DNA of 64,000 nucleotides from JAICND01 sp040905905. GTDB lineage: Bacteria > Actinomycetota > Acidimicrobiia > Spongiisociales > ZC4RG35. The translations under genes and the position numbers were made by a program. The stretch lies in the NCBI GenBank assembly GCA_040905905.1, contig JBBDQN010000031.1, positions 186,001 to 250,000 on the forward strand, read 5' to 3'. The notes beneath the pieces were generated by a model. The model saw only the letters and a program-made list of their open reading frames with translations. It was not told the origin of the DNA and did not search any database. Below are positions 23,693-32,855 of the stretch, piece after piece; position 1 is the first letter of the stretch; every line of letters starts with the position of its first letter.

Positions 23693-25257
23693 CGGGGTTG
23701 CTCCACTTCGAAAAGCAGGACACCCCAGTAGTTGAGTTCAGGAAGCCGCACAATCCCCCCTTCCTTGGTGGGTTTCCAGACCACCTCGCGCGCCCTTGGA
23801 TCCGATCCGTCCGGGTTGACCCACAACACCGAATTCACTCTGAGTTGGGTTGAGAAGCGGACCTCCAAGTCTTCTTGTGGAGGGGGAGCTCCGTGAGGTT
23901 CGTCCCACCGATCACCATGCCCAAGCCACTGGTTGAGAAGGCTGATACCTAACACACCCGGGCCGCGATGGACGACTGTCGACACCCTGGGTATCGGCTC
24001 CACGGCAAGCTGTTGACCATCAGTGGGTTCGTACGTGAACAACAGATCGCCATACCGGACGGCCGTGTCCCAGTAACGCCGGAGTCGCTGTTTGAGCTCG
24101 TCCGGAATCGCTTGACTTCGGGGAAAATACGGATCGGCTAGCAACCGCGCTTCTTCACCGAGAACAATTCGTGTACCGCCGTTGGCGAACACCACCGCGG
24201 TGGCCAGTAGTACGTTCGGGATCTGGTCGGAGGGGATGTACATAGCAACAACCACCGGTTTGCCGTGTGAGTTGCGACGGGCTTCTCGCACCACCCGTGC
24301 CACGTCGACATAGGTTGGCTGATCGGGCCAAAGCTCGACGTAGAAGTAGTCCTGTCGGCTCCCAGCCAGGATCTTGGCGGGCCAGTTCTTCACTGCGTTC
24401 ATGACGACCACCGCTCCCGGGCGGCGGTCCTTAAGAGCGGAAATGACGCCGGAGAACGCGCTAGCAAGGTCTACCTCCTCCCCGTCGGCGTCCCAAGCAT
24501 GGCGGGGCTCTCCGTACTGATCGAGGTGAATGCCGTCAAATGCGAGTTCGTCCATTGCCAGTTCACACTGAGCGATCAGATGCTTACTCCAAGGCCGACC
24601 GAGCGTTGGGTCCATATAACCGAGAAACCCTTCGAACGTCAGAGGCGAACCCTTGACGTCGTACAACGCCCAACCGAGGTGTGACCGCTGAAACTCAAGC
24701 GATGCCGAATAAATGGCCGCGTATGCCATGGCTCCGATGCCTCTGAACCTTGCACCGTCAACAAACCGCCGAATCGTTTCTACCGACAAACTCCGGCCCA
24801 GAGGATCCACAAAGTCGGGCTGGGGAGCGACCAACTCGTCATGGCGGTATTGCCAGTCGTAGAACTGAAGGGCGTTGATGTGAAACGGCAGCAACGCATC
24901 AAACATGGCATCACCGCGCCGCCCAGCCGAGAAGTCGGCAACAAATCCATAACGAGGACGTTCGGTCCAGTGATGGAGCACGTCGAACGCGGTTGACCCC
25001 GCCTCCGTCGCAGAACCACCAGGGCTCCAATTGAGATCAACTCCGTATCCTCGGGGAGCCGTCGGCGGAGGGGACCATTCGAAAAGGGCAGTCCCGCCTC
25101 GTCCCAGTTCACCTGTCAGAGTTGCCACTTCCGAGGTGAGACTGGATATAGAAGCAGTGACCCGTCCGCCAGAACGTCCGGGTATCTGAACCTGCAACCC
25201 TACGGTTTGTCCCGGCAGGTAGTAGCTCCGATCCGGCACGACGACCAGTCCACTCAT
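23689..25257 (-). CDS. Glycoside hydrolase family 66-like protein (dextranase / cyclodextran transferase)
   Basis: About 522 residues. The N-terminal beta domain (VVPDRSYYLPGQTVGLQVQI) precedes a TIM barrel with ALLPFHINALQFYDWQYRHD and ELAFDGIHLDQYG, whose Asp is the expected GH66 nucleophile. A C-terminal beta domain follows. GH66 enzymes cleave or transglycosylate alpha-1,6-glucans. There is no signal peptide, so it probably acts on imported isomalto-oligosaccharides. ATG 25257 overlaps the permease stop (ATGA). Confidence 0.82.
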   Translation of the reverse strand: MSGLVVVPDRSYYLPGQTVGLQVQIPGRSGGRVTASISSLTSEVATLTGELGRGGTALFEWSPPPTAPRGYGVDLNWSPGGSATEAGSTAFDVLHHWTERPRYGFVADFSAGRRGDAMFDALLPFHINALQFYDWQYRHDELVAPQPDFVDPLGRSLSVETIRRFVDGARFRGIGAMAYAAIYSASLEFQRSHLGWALYDVKGSPLTFEGFLGYMDPTLGRPWSKHLIAQCELAMDELAFDGIHLDQYGEPRHAWDADGEEVDLASAFSGVISALKDRRPGAVVVMNAVKNWPAKILAGSRQDYFYVELWPDQPTYVDVARVVREARRNSHGKPVVVAMYIPSDQIPNVLLATAVVFANGGTRIVLGEEARLLADPYFPRSQAIPDELKQRLRRYWDTAVRYGDLLFTYEPTDGQQLAVEPIPRVSTVVHRGPGVLGISLLNQWLGHGDRWDEPHGAPPPQEDLEVRFSTQLRVNSVLWVNPDGSDPRAREVVWKPTKEGGIVRLPELNYWGVLLFEVEQPR

Positions 25258-26099
25258 CCTTTCATCCCCGTAGTCGAGATGCCGCGAACGAAGTGGCGCT
25301 GGAAAACTGCGAACACGACGACAACCGGGACCAGGGCCACCACCGAGGCCGCAAAGACCTGGCCCCACTGAGTGAGGTGTTGGGATTGAAAGAGGGCAAT
25401 GCCGATAGGCAGGGTCCGTTTGCTGGTCTCCCTGATGGCAACGTGGGCCCAGGGAAACTCATCCCAGGCATAAAGGAATGTGAAGATAGCGACTACCGCC
25501 AAACCTGGTCGCGAGAGCGGCAAGATGATGCGCCAAAGGATCCGCCAGCGGCCGGCTCCATCGATCAGGGCAGCCTCCTCGAGATCGCGCGGAATCCCGT
25601 CAAAGAATCCCCGAAGCAAGAAAGTCTGCATCGATACATTCATGGCGACATAAACCACAACCAAGCCGGCCAGAGAATCGAGCAGGTTGAGGTTCTTGGC
25701 GATCAGGAACTGGGGGATAATCAACATCACGGGTGGCACCATCATCCCGACGAGGAGTGTGTAGAAGACCGCCTCCTTGGCTGGGAACTCGAGACGTGCG
25801 AATGCGTATGCCAGCATCGACGACAGGAACAGCGTCAGCATGGTGGCCGACAGCGCCACAACCACCGAATTGAGGAAGTAGACACCGAACATGTCCGTTT
25901 CGAGAGCATCGCGGTAGTTGTCGAGGGTCACCTCGGCGGGGATCAGCCGCGGGGGAATGTCGAATATGTACGCCTGTGGCTTGAGTGAGGTGGCCAACAT
26001 GAACCAGAACGGAACCACCACTAGGCCGGCCCCTGTTGTCAGCAATAGGTACGTGACAATGTTCGTCTTCCGGCGGTCGGTGCGGTTGGTGGCGATCAA
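25254..26099 (-). CDS. Sugar ABC transporter permease, MalG type
   Basis: About 281 residues, six predicted helices. The EAA loop reads EEAALIDGAGRWRILWRIIL-PLSRPG, and the C-terminal VRGISTTGMKG is typical of MalG-like permeases. TTG 26099 starts inside the preceding stop (TTGA overlap). Its partner is the permease upstream. The expected cargo is an alpha-glucan oligosaccharide given the two glycosidases in the operon. No ATPase gene is present, so a shared MsiK-type ATPase encoded elsewhere is likely. Confidence 0.88.
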   Translation of the reverse strand: MIATNRTDRRKTNIVTYLLLTTGAGLVVVPFWFMLATSLKPQAYIFDIPPRLIPAEVTLDNYRDALETDMFGVYFLNSVVVALSATMLTLFLSSMLAYAFARLEFPAKEAVFYTLLVGMMVPPVMLIIPQFLIAKNLNLLDSLAGLVVVYVAMNVSMQTFLLRGFFDGIPRDLEEAALIDGAGRWRILWRIILPLSRPGLAVVAIFTFLYAWDEFPWAHVAIRETSKRTLPIGIALFQSQHLTQWGQVFAASVVALVPVVVVFAVFQRHFVRGISTTGMKG

Positions 26100-27061
26100 A
26101 ACTCCACCCTTTTGCGCAGGAGGCGGATCTGGATGGCGCTGATCAGGAACACAAAGACGGCGAGCAGGTAACTGATGGAAGCCCCGTAGCCGAAGTCGAG
26201 TCGGGTGAATGTGGCCTCGTACATGAGGGTCAGCACAAAGTGGGTTTGGTCGAGGGGGTTGCCGCCGTCGGTGATGAGCAGGTTCGAGATGTAGGCGTTG
26301 AGACCACCGATGACCAGTACGACCGTGAGAAAGACCAGCACGGGGCGAAGCAGCGGGAGGGTGATGTAGCGGAAGCGGGTATAAGGACCTGCACCGTCGA
26401 CCGCTGAGGCGTCGAGCAACTCTTGTGGGATCGCCTGGAGCCCGGCCAATGCAATGATCGCAGTCCAACCCACCCCCTTCCATATGCCAAGCAGATGGAT
26501 CGGGACGAAGGCGAGAATCGGGTCGGCCAGCCAGAGCACATTCTCGCCGATGACCCCGAGTACGTCACGGAGGAGCCAGTTCACCAGGCCACCCTGGCCG
26601 ACAAACATGTACTCGAATAGCAGTGTGACGATGACCCAAGGGGTGATGACCGGCAGGTAGTAGAGGACCCGAAAGAAGGCACGGCCACGAATTGCCTGAT
26701 TCAGGAGCAAGGCGACAATCACTCCGAAGAGGATCTGACCGGGGACGGTGACAACCGTGTACGCGATGGTGTTGACAACTGCCCGGCGAAACACCGGGTC
26801 CCCCAGCGCCCGGCTGTAGTTGTCCCAGCCCAGGGGCTCGGACAAAGCAGGATTGACAATGTTCCAGTCGTAGAAACTCAGTCGAGCCGAGTAGATCATC
26901 GGTCCCAACAAGAACGTGCCATACATGGCCATACCGGGAAAGAGAAACGCGGCCGCTATCCAAAACCTTCGAACCGGATGACCGGACTTGGCACCGGCGG
27001 GCTTAGGTGCGGTGCCCCGCTCATGGAGACCAAGAGCGGGGCCCGCAGGTGTTGTGGTCAC
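26096..27061 (-). CDS. Sugar ABC transporter permease, MalF type
   Basis: About 321 residues with a charged N-terminus and six predicted helices. YGTFLLGPMIYSARLSFYDW is a family-typical first periplasmic segment, and QELLDASAVDGAGPYTRFRYI is the EAA loop. GTG start overlaps the binding protein stop (GTGA). It forms the heterodimeric channel with the next permease. Confidence 0.88.
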   Translation of the reverse strand: MTTTPAGPALGLHERGTAPKPAGAKSGHPVRRFWIAAAFLFPGMAMYGTFLLGPMIYSARLSFYDWNIVNPALSEPLGWDNYSRALGDPVFRRAVVNTIAYTVVTVPGQILFGVIVALLLNQAIRGRAFFRVLYYLPVITPWVIVTLLFEYMFVGQGGLVNWLLRDVLGVIGENVLWLADPILAFVPIHLLGIWKGVGWTAIIALAGLQAIPQELLDASAVDGAGPYTRFRYITLPLLRPVLVFLTVVLVIGGLNAYISNLLITDGGNPLDQTHFVLTLMYEATFTRLDFGYGASISYLLAVFVFLISAIQIRLLRKRVEF

Positions 27062-28359
27062 TGGCTCAACAGAGTGTTGATCTCCTCAGCGGCCTGGTCA
27101 AGCGCAGCCTGTGGTGTCTGCTCGTCACGTAGCACCCTTTGAAACGCGTTGTTGATGGCGTTGTCCATATCGGACCATTTCGGATGGGGAACCCGGGCCT
27201 GGGCTGTCTCCAACTGCTGCATGAATATGTCGAAGTAGTCAGGGAGAGCTGGGTCACCGGCAAGTGATGACAGAGTCGGGATCACCCCTACTTCGGCCAT
27301 CATTCGCTGTCCCTCCTCTGACATCAGGTAAGCCACCCACGCCAGTGAAGCCTCCTGTTGATCGGTGTCGGCGAAGACGACAACGTCTTCCCCCCCAACG
27401 ACCGATGAGGTGGAGCCACCCGGACCCGATGGCACGAGGGAGAACGCCACATCGAAGTCCGGATAGGACCCGGCGTAAATGTCGACCATCCAGGGACCGT
27501 CGGTGATCATTGCGTAGAGACCTGTGGCATGACCATCGGCTGTTCCGATGCCGCCTCCAAGAACGTTGGGCGACAGACAACCGTCGTCATACATGTCTGA
27601 GAAGAGTTGCATCGCGGCTAGCGAGGCTTCCCCGTTGACGTAGCCCGTGGCAGTGCTTATTCCCTCGTCGACAACCTGGCCACCCATCGAGTAGAAGACA
27701 GGAGCCGGGGCCCAGAAGTACGTGCCTCCAAGGGCATAGCCATATTGCTCTTCACCTGTCGACAGCTGGCAGGCCACAGCCGCCAGGTCATCGAGGGTTT
27801 GAGGCGGACCTGTCAGACCTGCTGCGCCAAACACATCCTGGTTCCAGAGCAGAACCTGGGTGTTGGTGTTCTGGGGGAGACCGTAGTAGTGGCCTCCCCA
27901 GCTGTTGGTTGCCAGAGGTCCTGGGAATACGCCTTCGGCGATATCCTCAAACCCGTTCATGGCCCCGTCGAGCTGCATCAGTGCTCCAAGCTCGGCAAAT
28001 TCCGGGACCCAAATTATGTCGATGCGAGCAGTGTCAGGAGCCTCACCACCGGCAATCGAAGTCAACAAGGCCGGCTTGAAATCGTCGTAGGCATAACGTG
28101 TGGTCTCCACGGTAATGCCCGGGTTGGCGGCCTCAAATGCGGCTACGACAGTTTCGAGTTGGGCGGTCTCTGGATCGCTCATCGTGTGCCAGTAACTGAT
28201 CTCGACCGACTCGGGAGGGGCGGTGGTGGTCGGGGCGGCGGTGGTGATCGGGGCGGCGGTGGTGGACGGGACTGCCGTTGTAGTGGTGCTGCCCGTCCCA
28301 CATGCCGCGATCAGGACGGCCAGCGCAGTCAGGGCCGCCGGCAGTCGGGATCTTTTCAT
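27058..28359 (-). CDS. Sugar ABC transporter substrate-binding lipoprotein
   Basis: About 433 residues. Signal peptide MKRSRLPAALTALAVLIAAC ends in a lipobox, then a Thr/Pro-rich linker (TTAAPITTAAPTTTAPP). The mature part is SBP family 1: ISYWHTMSDPETAQLETVVA-FEAANPGI, and later VVGGEDVVVFADTDQQEASL. GAGGAGG lies 7 nt upstream of ATG 28359. It follows the ROK repressor by 38 bp in the same operon. Confidence 0.9.
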   Translation of the reverse strand: MKRSRLPAALTALAVLIAACGTGSTTTTAVPSTTAAPITTAAPTTTAPPESVEISYWHTMSDPETAQLETVVAAFEAANPGITVETTRYAYDDFKPALLTSIAGGEAPDTARIDIIWVPEFAELGALMQLDGAMNGFEDIAEGVFPGPLATNSWGGHYYGLPQNTNTQVLLWNQDVFGAAGLTGPPQTLDDLAAVACQLSTGEEQYGYALGGTYFWAPAPVFYSMGGQVVDEGISTATGYVNGEASLAAMQLFSDMYDDGCLSPNVLGGGIGTADGHATGLYAMITDGPWMVDIYAGSYPDFDVAFSLVPSGPGGSTSSVVGGEDVVVFADTDQQEASLAWVAYLMSEEGQRMMAEVGVIPTLSSLAGDPALPDYFDIFMQQLETAQARVPHPKWSDMDNAINNAFQRVLRDEQTPQAALDQAAEEINTLLSQ

Positions 28360-28397
28360 TGTCGTTCCTCCTCGGTTGTGGTTCTGTCCTACGGAAA

Positions 28398-29609
28398 TCA
28401 AGAAACGGCCTCTTTCGACCAGAGCAGATCGGCCTGAACATTGGTGGGAAGCTCAAACAACTCGCCCAGGACGAGGCTGGCTGCCCCCCGAGCCCAAGCA
28501 GCATCGGGGAGGGGCTCGACCACCAGCTGAAAGGTTCCTCTGAGCCCATCGAAGACCCGAGCCTCGAGCTCCTCCCGTAAGGGGTCGAGCAATACATCAC
28601 CAGCCCTGATGCCTTCGCCTGAAAGGATCAACAGGGTTGGCGCAAAGAGGTTGACGAGGTTGGCGAGAGACCGCCCAAGCATTTTGCCTGCAACTCGGAA
28701 TAGGGGTCGCAGGCTCGCGCTTTCCGGGATCATGCGGTAAAGCTCCTCTGCATCTCCGGGACCCGAAGTACCCATCAAGGTCCGGGCAGCTGCAACCAGC
28801 GCAGGCTCGGAGACGGTGGCCTCCAGGCATCCGAAGTTGCCGCAGGCGCAGGGCCGATCGCTTCCGTCGACAACTGTGTGCCCGAATTCACCGGCTCCGC
28901 CGCGAGCTCCCCGGTACAAGCGCCCGTCGGCGACAATGCCCAGGCCAACTCCCCGACCCAGGGTCACCAAAACGAAGTCCGCCACATCGTGCCCGACTCC
29001 GAACCAGCGCTCGGCCAGGGCCAGCGTGTTCACGTCATTGTCGACGAAGACTGGAATCCCTAACTCTCGGGACGCCATGTCGCGGATGTGAACGTCATGC
29101 CATCCCAAGAAAGGCGAGTAGCGGCAGATCCCAGCCCGAGCGTCGACAACACCCGCTAAGCCAATGCCTATCCCCAAGACCTTGTTGCGAGGAATCCCGG
29201 CCCGGGCGACCAGCTGATCAACCAGCCTGGCTATGGCATCAACGACGTTGTTCGGGTTGGAACTCAGTCCTTCTATAGCTACATCGACCTCGGCGACCGC
29301 ATCACCCTCGAGGTCGGTAACGGCACCAACCACATGACTCTCCATCACCTTGGCGCCAATCGCGAAATAGGACTGGGGGACGAGGTGAAGAAGGGTGGCT
29401 GGTCGACCTCCGGTCGACTTTGCCTGGTCGCCTTCTCCGACCAGTCCGTGCGCCATCAGCTCGGAGGTGATGGTTCCAACCGTGACCTGAGTAAGGCCCG
29501 TGGCTCGGGCGATCTCCGCTCGGCTGATCGGCCCCTCCCGGCGAATGAGCTGAAAGACCAGGGCTCGATTGATGGCCCGTATCAGCTGACGATCGGCCGC
29601 GTCCTGCAC
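28398..29609 (-). CDS. ROK family transcriptional repressor
   Basis: About 403 residues. The N-terminal winged helix (EGPISRAEIARATGLTQVTV) is followed by an ATPase-like ROK domain with GIGIGLAGVVD, the zinc-binding CACGNFGCLEA cluster and GEFGHTVVD. It probably represses this sugar operon and is released by a glucan-derived sugar. The GTG start at 29609 has an AT-rich leader. It is the first gene of the operon, so autoregulation is likely. Confidence 0.9.
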   Translation of the reverse strand: MQDAADRQLIRAINRALVFQLIRREGPISRAEIARATGLTQVTVGTITSELMAHGLVGEGDQAKSTGGRPATLLHLVPQSYFAIGAKVMESHVVGAVTDLEGDAVAEVDVAIEGLSSNPNNVVDAIARLVDQLVARAGIPRNKVLGIGIGLAGVVDARAGICRYSPFLGWHDVHIRDMASRELGIPVFVDNDVNTLALAERWFGVGHDVADFVLVTLGRGVGLGIVADGRLYRGARGGAGEFGHTVVDGSDRPCACGNFGCLEATVSEPALVAAARTLMGTSGPGDAEELYRMIPESASLRPLFRVAGKMLGRSLANLVNLFAPTLLILSGEGIRAGDVLLDPLREELEARVFDGLRGTFQLVVEPLPDAAWARGAASLVLGELFELPTNVQADLLWSKEAVS

Positions 29610-29632
29610 CTAACTTACTTTACTCACTTAAT
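29610..29632 (-). promoter_or_regulatory. AT-rich promoter/operator patch before the ROK gene
   Basis: AACTTACTTTACTCACTTAA (29613-29632) is an A/T-rich island in a GC-rich genome, directly before the ROK start. On the minus strand it reads as AAGTGAGTAAAGTAAGTT, two AGTRAGT-like half repeats. ROK operators are typically AT-rich, so it is a candidate binding site. The rest of the 159-bp gap up to the palindrome shows no other feature. Confidence 0.4.
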
Positions 29633-29730
29633 GAAGAATGCGTCAAGAGGTTGTCACATGAGTGGGTTCGCCCCTGGCATGTTCCAGAATTGGGGCGACT
29701 TATTACGGTCACTGATGGAACCCGCTTCCG

Positions 29731-29777
29731 TTCTTGTGACGGTTGGCACGTCATATACGTGCCAACCGTCACAAGAA
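29731..29777. repeat. Long palindrome, copy 2 (perfect)
   Basis: Two 21-bp arms (29731-29751 and 29757-29777) are perfectly complementary around CATAT. The arm starts TTCTTGTGACGG and ends GGCACGT. The right arm contains the TGA of the ABC permease gene (29769-29771), which ends in ...Ser-Phe-Leu. The same element with a 4-nt arm deletion lies at 22591-22639. The two copies frame the glucan operon exactly. Confidence 0.9.
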
Positions 29778-30752
29778 TGATGATTTGGCGTTTCGCCGTC
29801 GCTTGAGGGCAAATTCGGTCGGAGAGGGGGTCGAAACCCACCGGGTAGCCCGGCGAATCGTCAGAACCGAGAGCCCGACATAGAAGAGTCCGCTGTAGAC
29901 CCAAAGCGGTGGGCGGGTCAGCCGGACAAACCGGTGGCCGTCTTGTTCGACGATGAGGTTGGCAGCTACCCCGCCCCCGAAGTTGGTGTCTCCGGCCTCG
30001 CGTGACAGCAGATATGCATGGACAGGCCCGAAGGGGGTCAGCACCGAATTTGCCTCGAGTGGATGCAACACGGCCGATCCAAGGGCGAGGTAGGGATTGG
30101 GAATGAGGCTGAAGAGCTCACCGTCAAGATCTTGGCGAAATCGTTCGGTCTGGAAAAAGGCCTCGCCCACTGCAACGAGCGGCGTCGCAAACAGCAGCAT
30201 GAAGGTCAACATGTACGAGCCGGCCACGGCAGCACGCGTGCTCTTGGCACGAGACGACAGCCATATCGACATCGAACCAATGGCGGTCGCTATCAGCAAC
30301 AGCATGACCACTGCTCCGATGGCGTCGCCGAGGCCCACGCCTCCGAGCAAGAGCGGCGCTGCCAGCACTGGCAACACCGACGCCACCAGCCACCCGATAT
30401 AGCCAAGGGACGCTACCAACTTTCCCGTGACGATCTGGAGGGGAGTTAGGCGAGTGACCTGAACGAGGCGGAGAGTCTGTTTTTCCCTTTCTCCGACAAT
30501 GGAGACGGAAGCCAGTCCCGGCAGGATCATGACCACTCCGAGCAACAACAGCACCAGCGCTCCGTGGAAGACGAACGGACCCACGGCTGGCCGGCCAATC
30601 AACCCACCAAAACCCTGGTTGCTTATTTCAGAGCCGAGGAGCAGAAGCAGGTATACGGCCGCCACATTGCCGAGAACCCACAACAAGAGGAAGGGCCAGG
30701 CCCTTTTGCCGCGGAACCGATCCAGAGCTTCCCTGACGAGGATCGGATTCAT
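29769..30752 (-). CDS. ABC-2 type membrane permease
   Basis: About 327 residues with about seven predicted helices. The N-terminal MNPILVREALDRFRGKRAWP and GEREKQTLRLVQVTRLTPLQ are typical of ABC-2 permeases of the CcmB/NatB kind. The C-terminal SFL and stop lie in the palindrome. It overlaps the upstream gene by 1 bp (TAATG) and probably forms a unit with that large exported protein. No ATPase gene is next to it; the ABC modules at 34963-38406 are on the other strand. Confidence 0.8.
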   Translation of the reverse strand: MNPILVREALDRFRGKRAWPFLLLWVLGNVAAVYLLLLLGSEISNQGFGGLIGRPAVGPFVFHGALVLLLLGVVMILPGLASVSIVGEREKQTLRLVQVTRLTPLQIVTGKLVASLGYIGWLVASVLPVLAAPLLLGGVGLGDAIGAVVMLLLIATAIGSMSIWLSSRAKSTRAAVAGSYMLTFMLLFATPLVAVGEAFFQTERFRQDLDGELFSLIPNPYLALGSAVLHPLEANSVLTPFGPVHAYLLSREAGDTNFGGGVAANLIVEQDGHRFVRLTRPPLWVYSGLFYVGLSVLTIRRATRWVSTPSPTEFALKRRRNAKSSFL

Positions 30753-32764
30753 TACGTCTCCGGGTCCCAGGTGAGGGAGATCGATCCGATGGGGAACTCT
30801 CCAAAGAACTGATCTTCGGCGCCCCCAAGGCTGATCCGTAACAGGACCGTCCCGTCAGGGTCGACGAACCGAGAATGGTCGATCCCGCCCGGCTCAACCG
30901 ATTCGAAGGTTCCACTGGTCCAATCCCAAGCCTCGTAGACGGACGGAGCGGGTCCGAACATGTCAGCTTCGTGATGAAGGTTGACCTCCCGATCGAGAGG
31001 GACCGTGAATCGCATCAAAGCCCAGTCCCCCGAGAACCATCGCCACGAGCCCTCGCCTTGGATACTGCCCTCGGGGCTGGTGGCGACGATTTGCGGACTG
31101 GCGTGCCCGAGACCGATTCCCTGCATCGCCACCACGACTATTCCGGGCCCCGTGATCGTCCGCTCCTGCCCGTTCACAAGAAGCAGAAGAGGGAGGTTTT
31201 CAACGAAACCGAAGAAATACTGATCTCCCACAAACTGCTGGGCTGCCGCCGCGAGCGGTTCGTAGATCTGCCACCAGCGGCTGTCGTTCCACTGTCCCGT
31301 CTGTTCGGCCACCGCCTGAGCGGGCGACCCGAATCCGGGGCCGTCGGCCTGAAACGAAGTCTCTTCCCCGCTTCCAAGACTTCCGGGACCGACGGCAACA
31401 GACAATCCGGCAACCACCCCATACGCCTCGAACACGTAGGGAGATAGGTTCTCAACAGAGATCGAGGGGGGCTCTACTCCATCAACCATCTGGACGACCG
31501 GCATGGGTGGTGCAGGTCCGACCACTGCCGCGGTGCCGTATCCGGCGGCAGGGAAGACCAGCTCGAGCTGTTGACCCGACACCACCTTGCGCGTGGCGGC
31601 GGTGCCTCCAGCACCGACGGCATCGGCGGTCGCGGCGGGGAAGATGAATGAACCGTCGCTTGTTGAGAGCGTTTCGGTCACGCGGCTGTTGGCGGAGGCG
31701 GCAACTAGCGAGATCGACTCCGACCTACCCTCCCTGCCCAAGATGATGGTCGCTTGACCCCAGTCGGTCGTGTTGTTCTGGATCGATCCGAGGACGACAA
31801 AAACGAGAACCGCCGCGAGGCTGATGGCAGGCACGGTTATCCAGGCGAGCTCGCGCCGCCGCATCCGCCGCAGGACGATCAGATTGACTGGTGCCACAGC
31901 CACGGCATAGACGACCAGGCCGATGAGCACACCCGAGTACGGAATCCCCGCCTTGGCGCTACTGCTGGCCGCACGGATCATCTGAACTTCAGAAGATCCC
32001 CAGAAGTCGGATAGGTGATGTTCCTCGCGGAACGGAACGAGGACCGACGCCCACTCCTCGGTGGATGGATTGGGCCGGCTTTGCTCGAGGACCTGTCCGT
32101 CGCCCAACCGGTAGACACCCGGCCGCATCTCGTCTGCGACCCTCGAGCTCCCTACAACCTCAGCTGACGTTCCCGGCTGGACCAGAAGGCGTCCTCCGTC
32201 TGCTACCCACCGCAACATCGAATCCGTCACCGGCACCCCACGCTCAACGACCAGATAGTCGAGCGGCGCCAGGTCGCCCTCCCCATCTCCCACCAGGACC
32301 TCGACGACGGGTACCGAGGCGATGGTGGTATCTCGCGGGAGGTCGAGTTCTTTCAGAAAGCCCATCGTCCCCACCAACAGATTGCCGTTGGGGTCCTTGG
32401 GCTGGACCCGAATCGAGGCGACTGCTGAATCATCGGACGACGGCACCAACTCGATAGTCAAGGCCCTCGTCGCCATGGTGGGAGAGATCAGCAATTCGTA
32501 AGTCTTCTCACCACCTGCTGGGACCTCGACCGCACTCGTCACCTCGGCGCGGCCGTGACGTAGCTCGAGATTCCCCGAGAAGAGCAATTTTGACCTGATC
32601 GTGACGCGGAGTCGAACGGGTCCGGAAAGCTCGACCCATCCATCAAGGCCAATGTCGGCCTCAATTGAGATACTGTCGGAGCCGGTGTCCTGAGCGACAG
32701 CCGGAACGCACACGAACAAGAGCACCGTTAGTGCGAGAGTGGCCACGATTGGCGTTTTGTGCAC
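30752..32764 (-). CDS. Large exported protein with a central membrane region, partner of the ABC-2 permease
   Basis: About 670 residues. A signal peptide ending AVAQDTG is followed by an N-terminal beta domain, a glutamine-amidotransferase-like region (LDYLVVERGVPVTDSMLRWV, then ADGGRLLVQPG), two helices (about 315-360) and a C-terminal beta-rich domain. GTG 32764 has AGGAGG 8 nt upstream. Similar proteins accompany ABC-2 exporters in actinobacteria. Function is unknown; an envelope assembly or gliding-type role is possible. Confidence 0.65.
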   Translation of the reverse strand: MHKTPIVATLALTVLLFVCVPAVAQDTGSDSISIEADIGLDGWVELSGPVRLRVTIRSKLLFSGNLELRHGRAEVTSAVEVPAGGEKTYELLISPTMATRALTIELVPSSDDSAVASIRVQPKDPNGNLLVGTMGFLKELDLPRDTTIASVPVVEVLVGDGEGDLAPLDYLVVERGVPVTDSMLRWVADGGRLLVQPGTSAEVVGSSRVADEMRPGVYRLGDGQVLEQSRPNPSTEEWASVLVPFREEHHLSDFWGSSEVQMIRAASSSAKAGIPYSGVLIGLVVYAVAVAPVNLIVLRRMRRRELAWITVPAISLAAVLVFVVLGSIQNNTTDWGQATIILGREGRSESISLVAASANSRVTETLSTSDGSFIFPAATADAVGAGGTAATRKVVSGQQLELVFPAAGYGTAAVVGPAPPMPVVQMVDGVEPPSISVENLSPYVFEAYGVVAGLSVAVGPGSLGSGEETSFQADGPGFGSPAQAVAEQTGQWNDSRWWQIYEPLAAAAQQFVGDQYFFGFVENLPLLLLVNGQERTITGPGIVVVAMQGIGLGHASPQIVATSPEGSIQGEGSWRWFSGDWALMRFTVPLDREVNLHHEADMFGPAPSVYEAWDWTSGTFESVEPGGIDHSRFVDPDGTVLLRISLGGAEDQFFGEFPIGSISLTWDPET

Positions 32765-32855
32765 CGCTTGGTCCTCCTGGGCCAAGCTAGCCCACGACCC
32801 ACTGTTAGTCCCGTGCACGGGCATAGATTGCGATGGTGGCGACGCAAGGTCTGGT

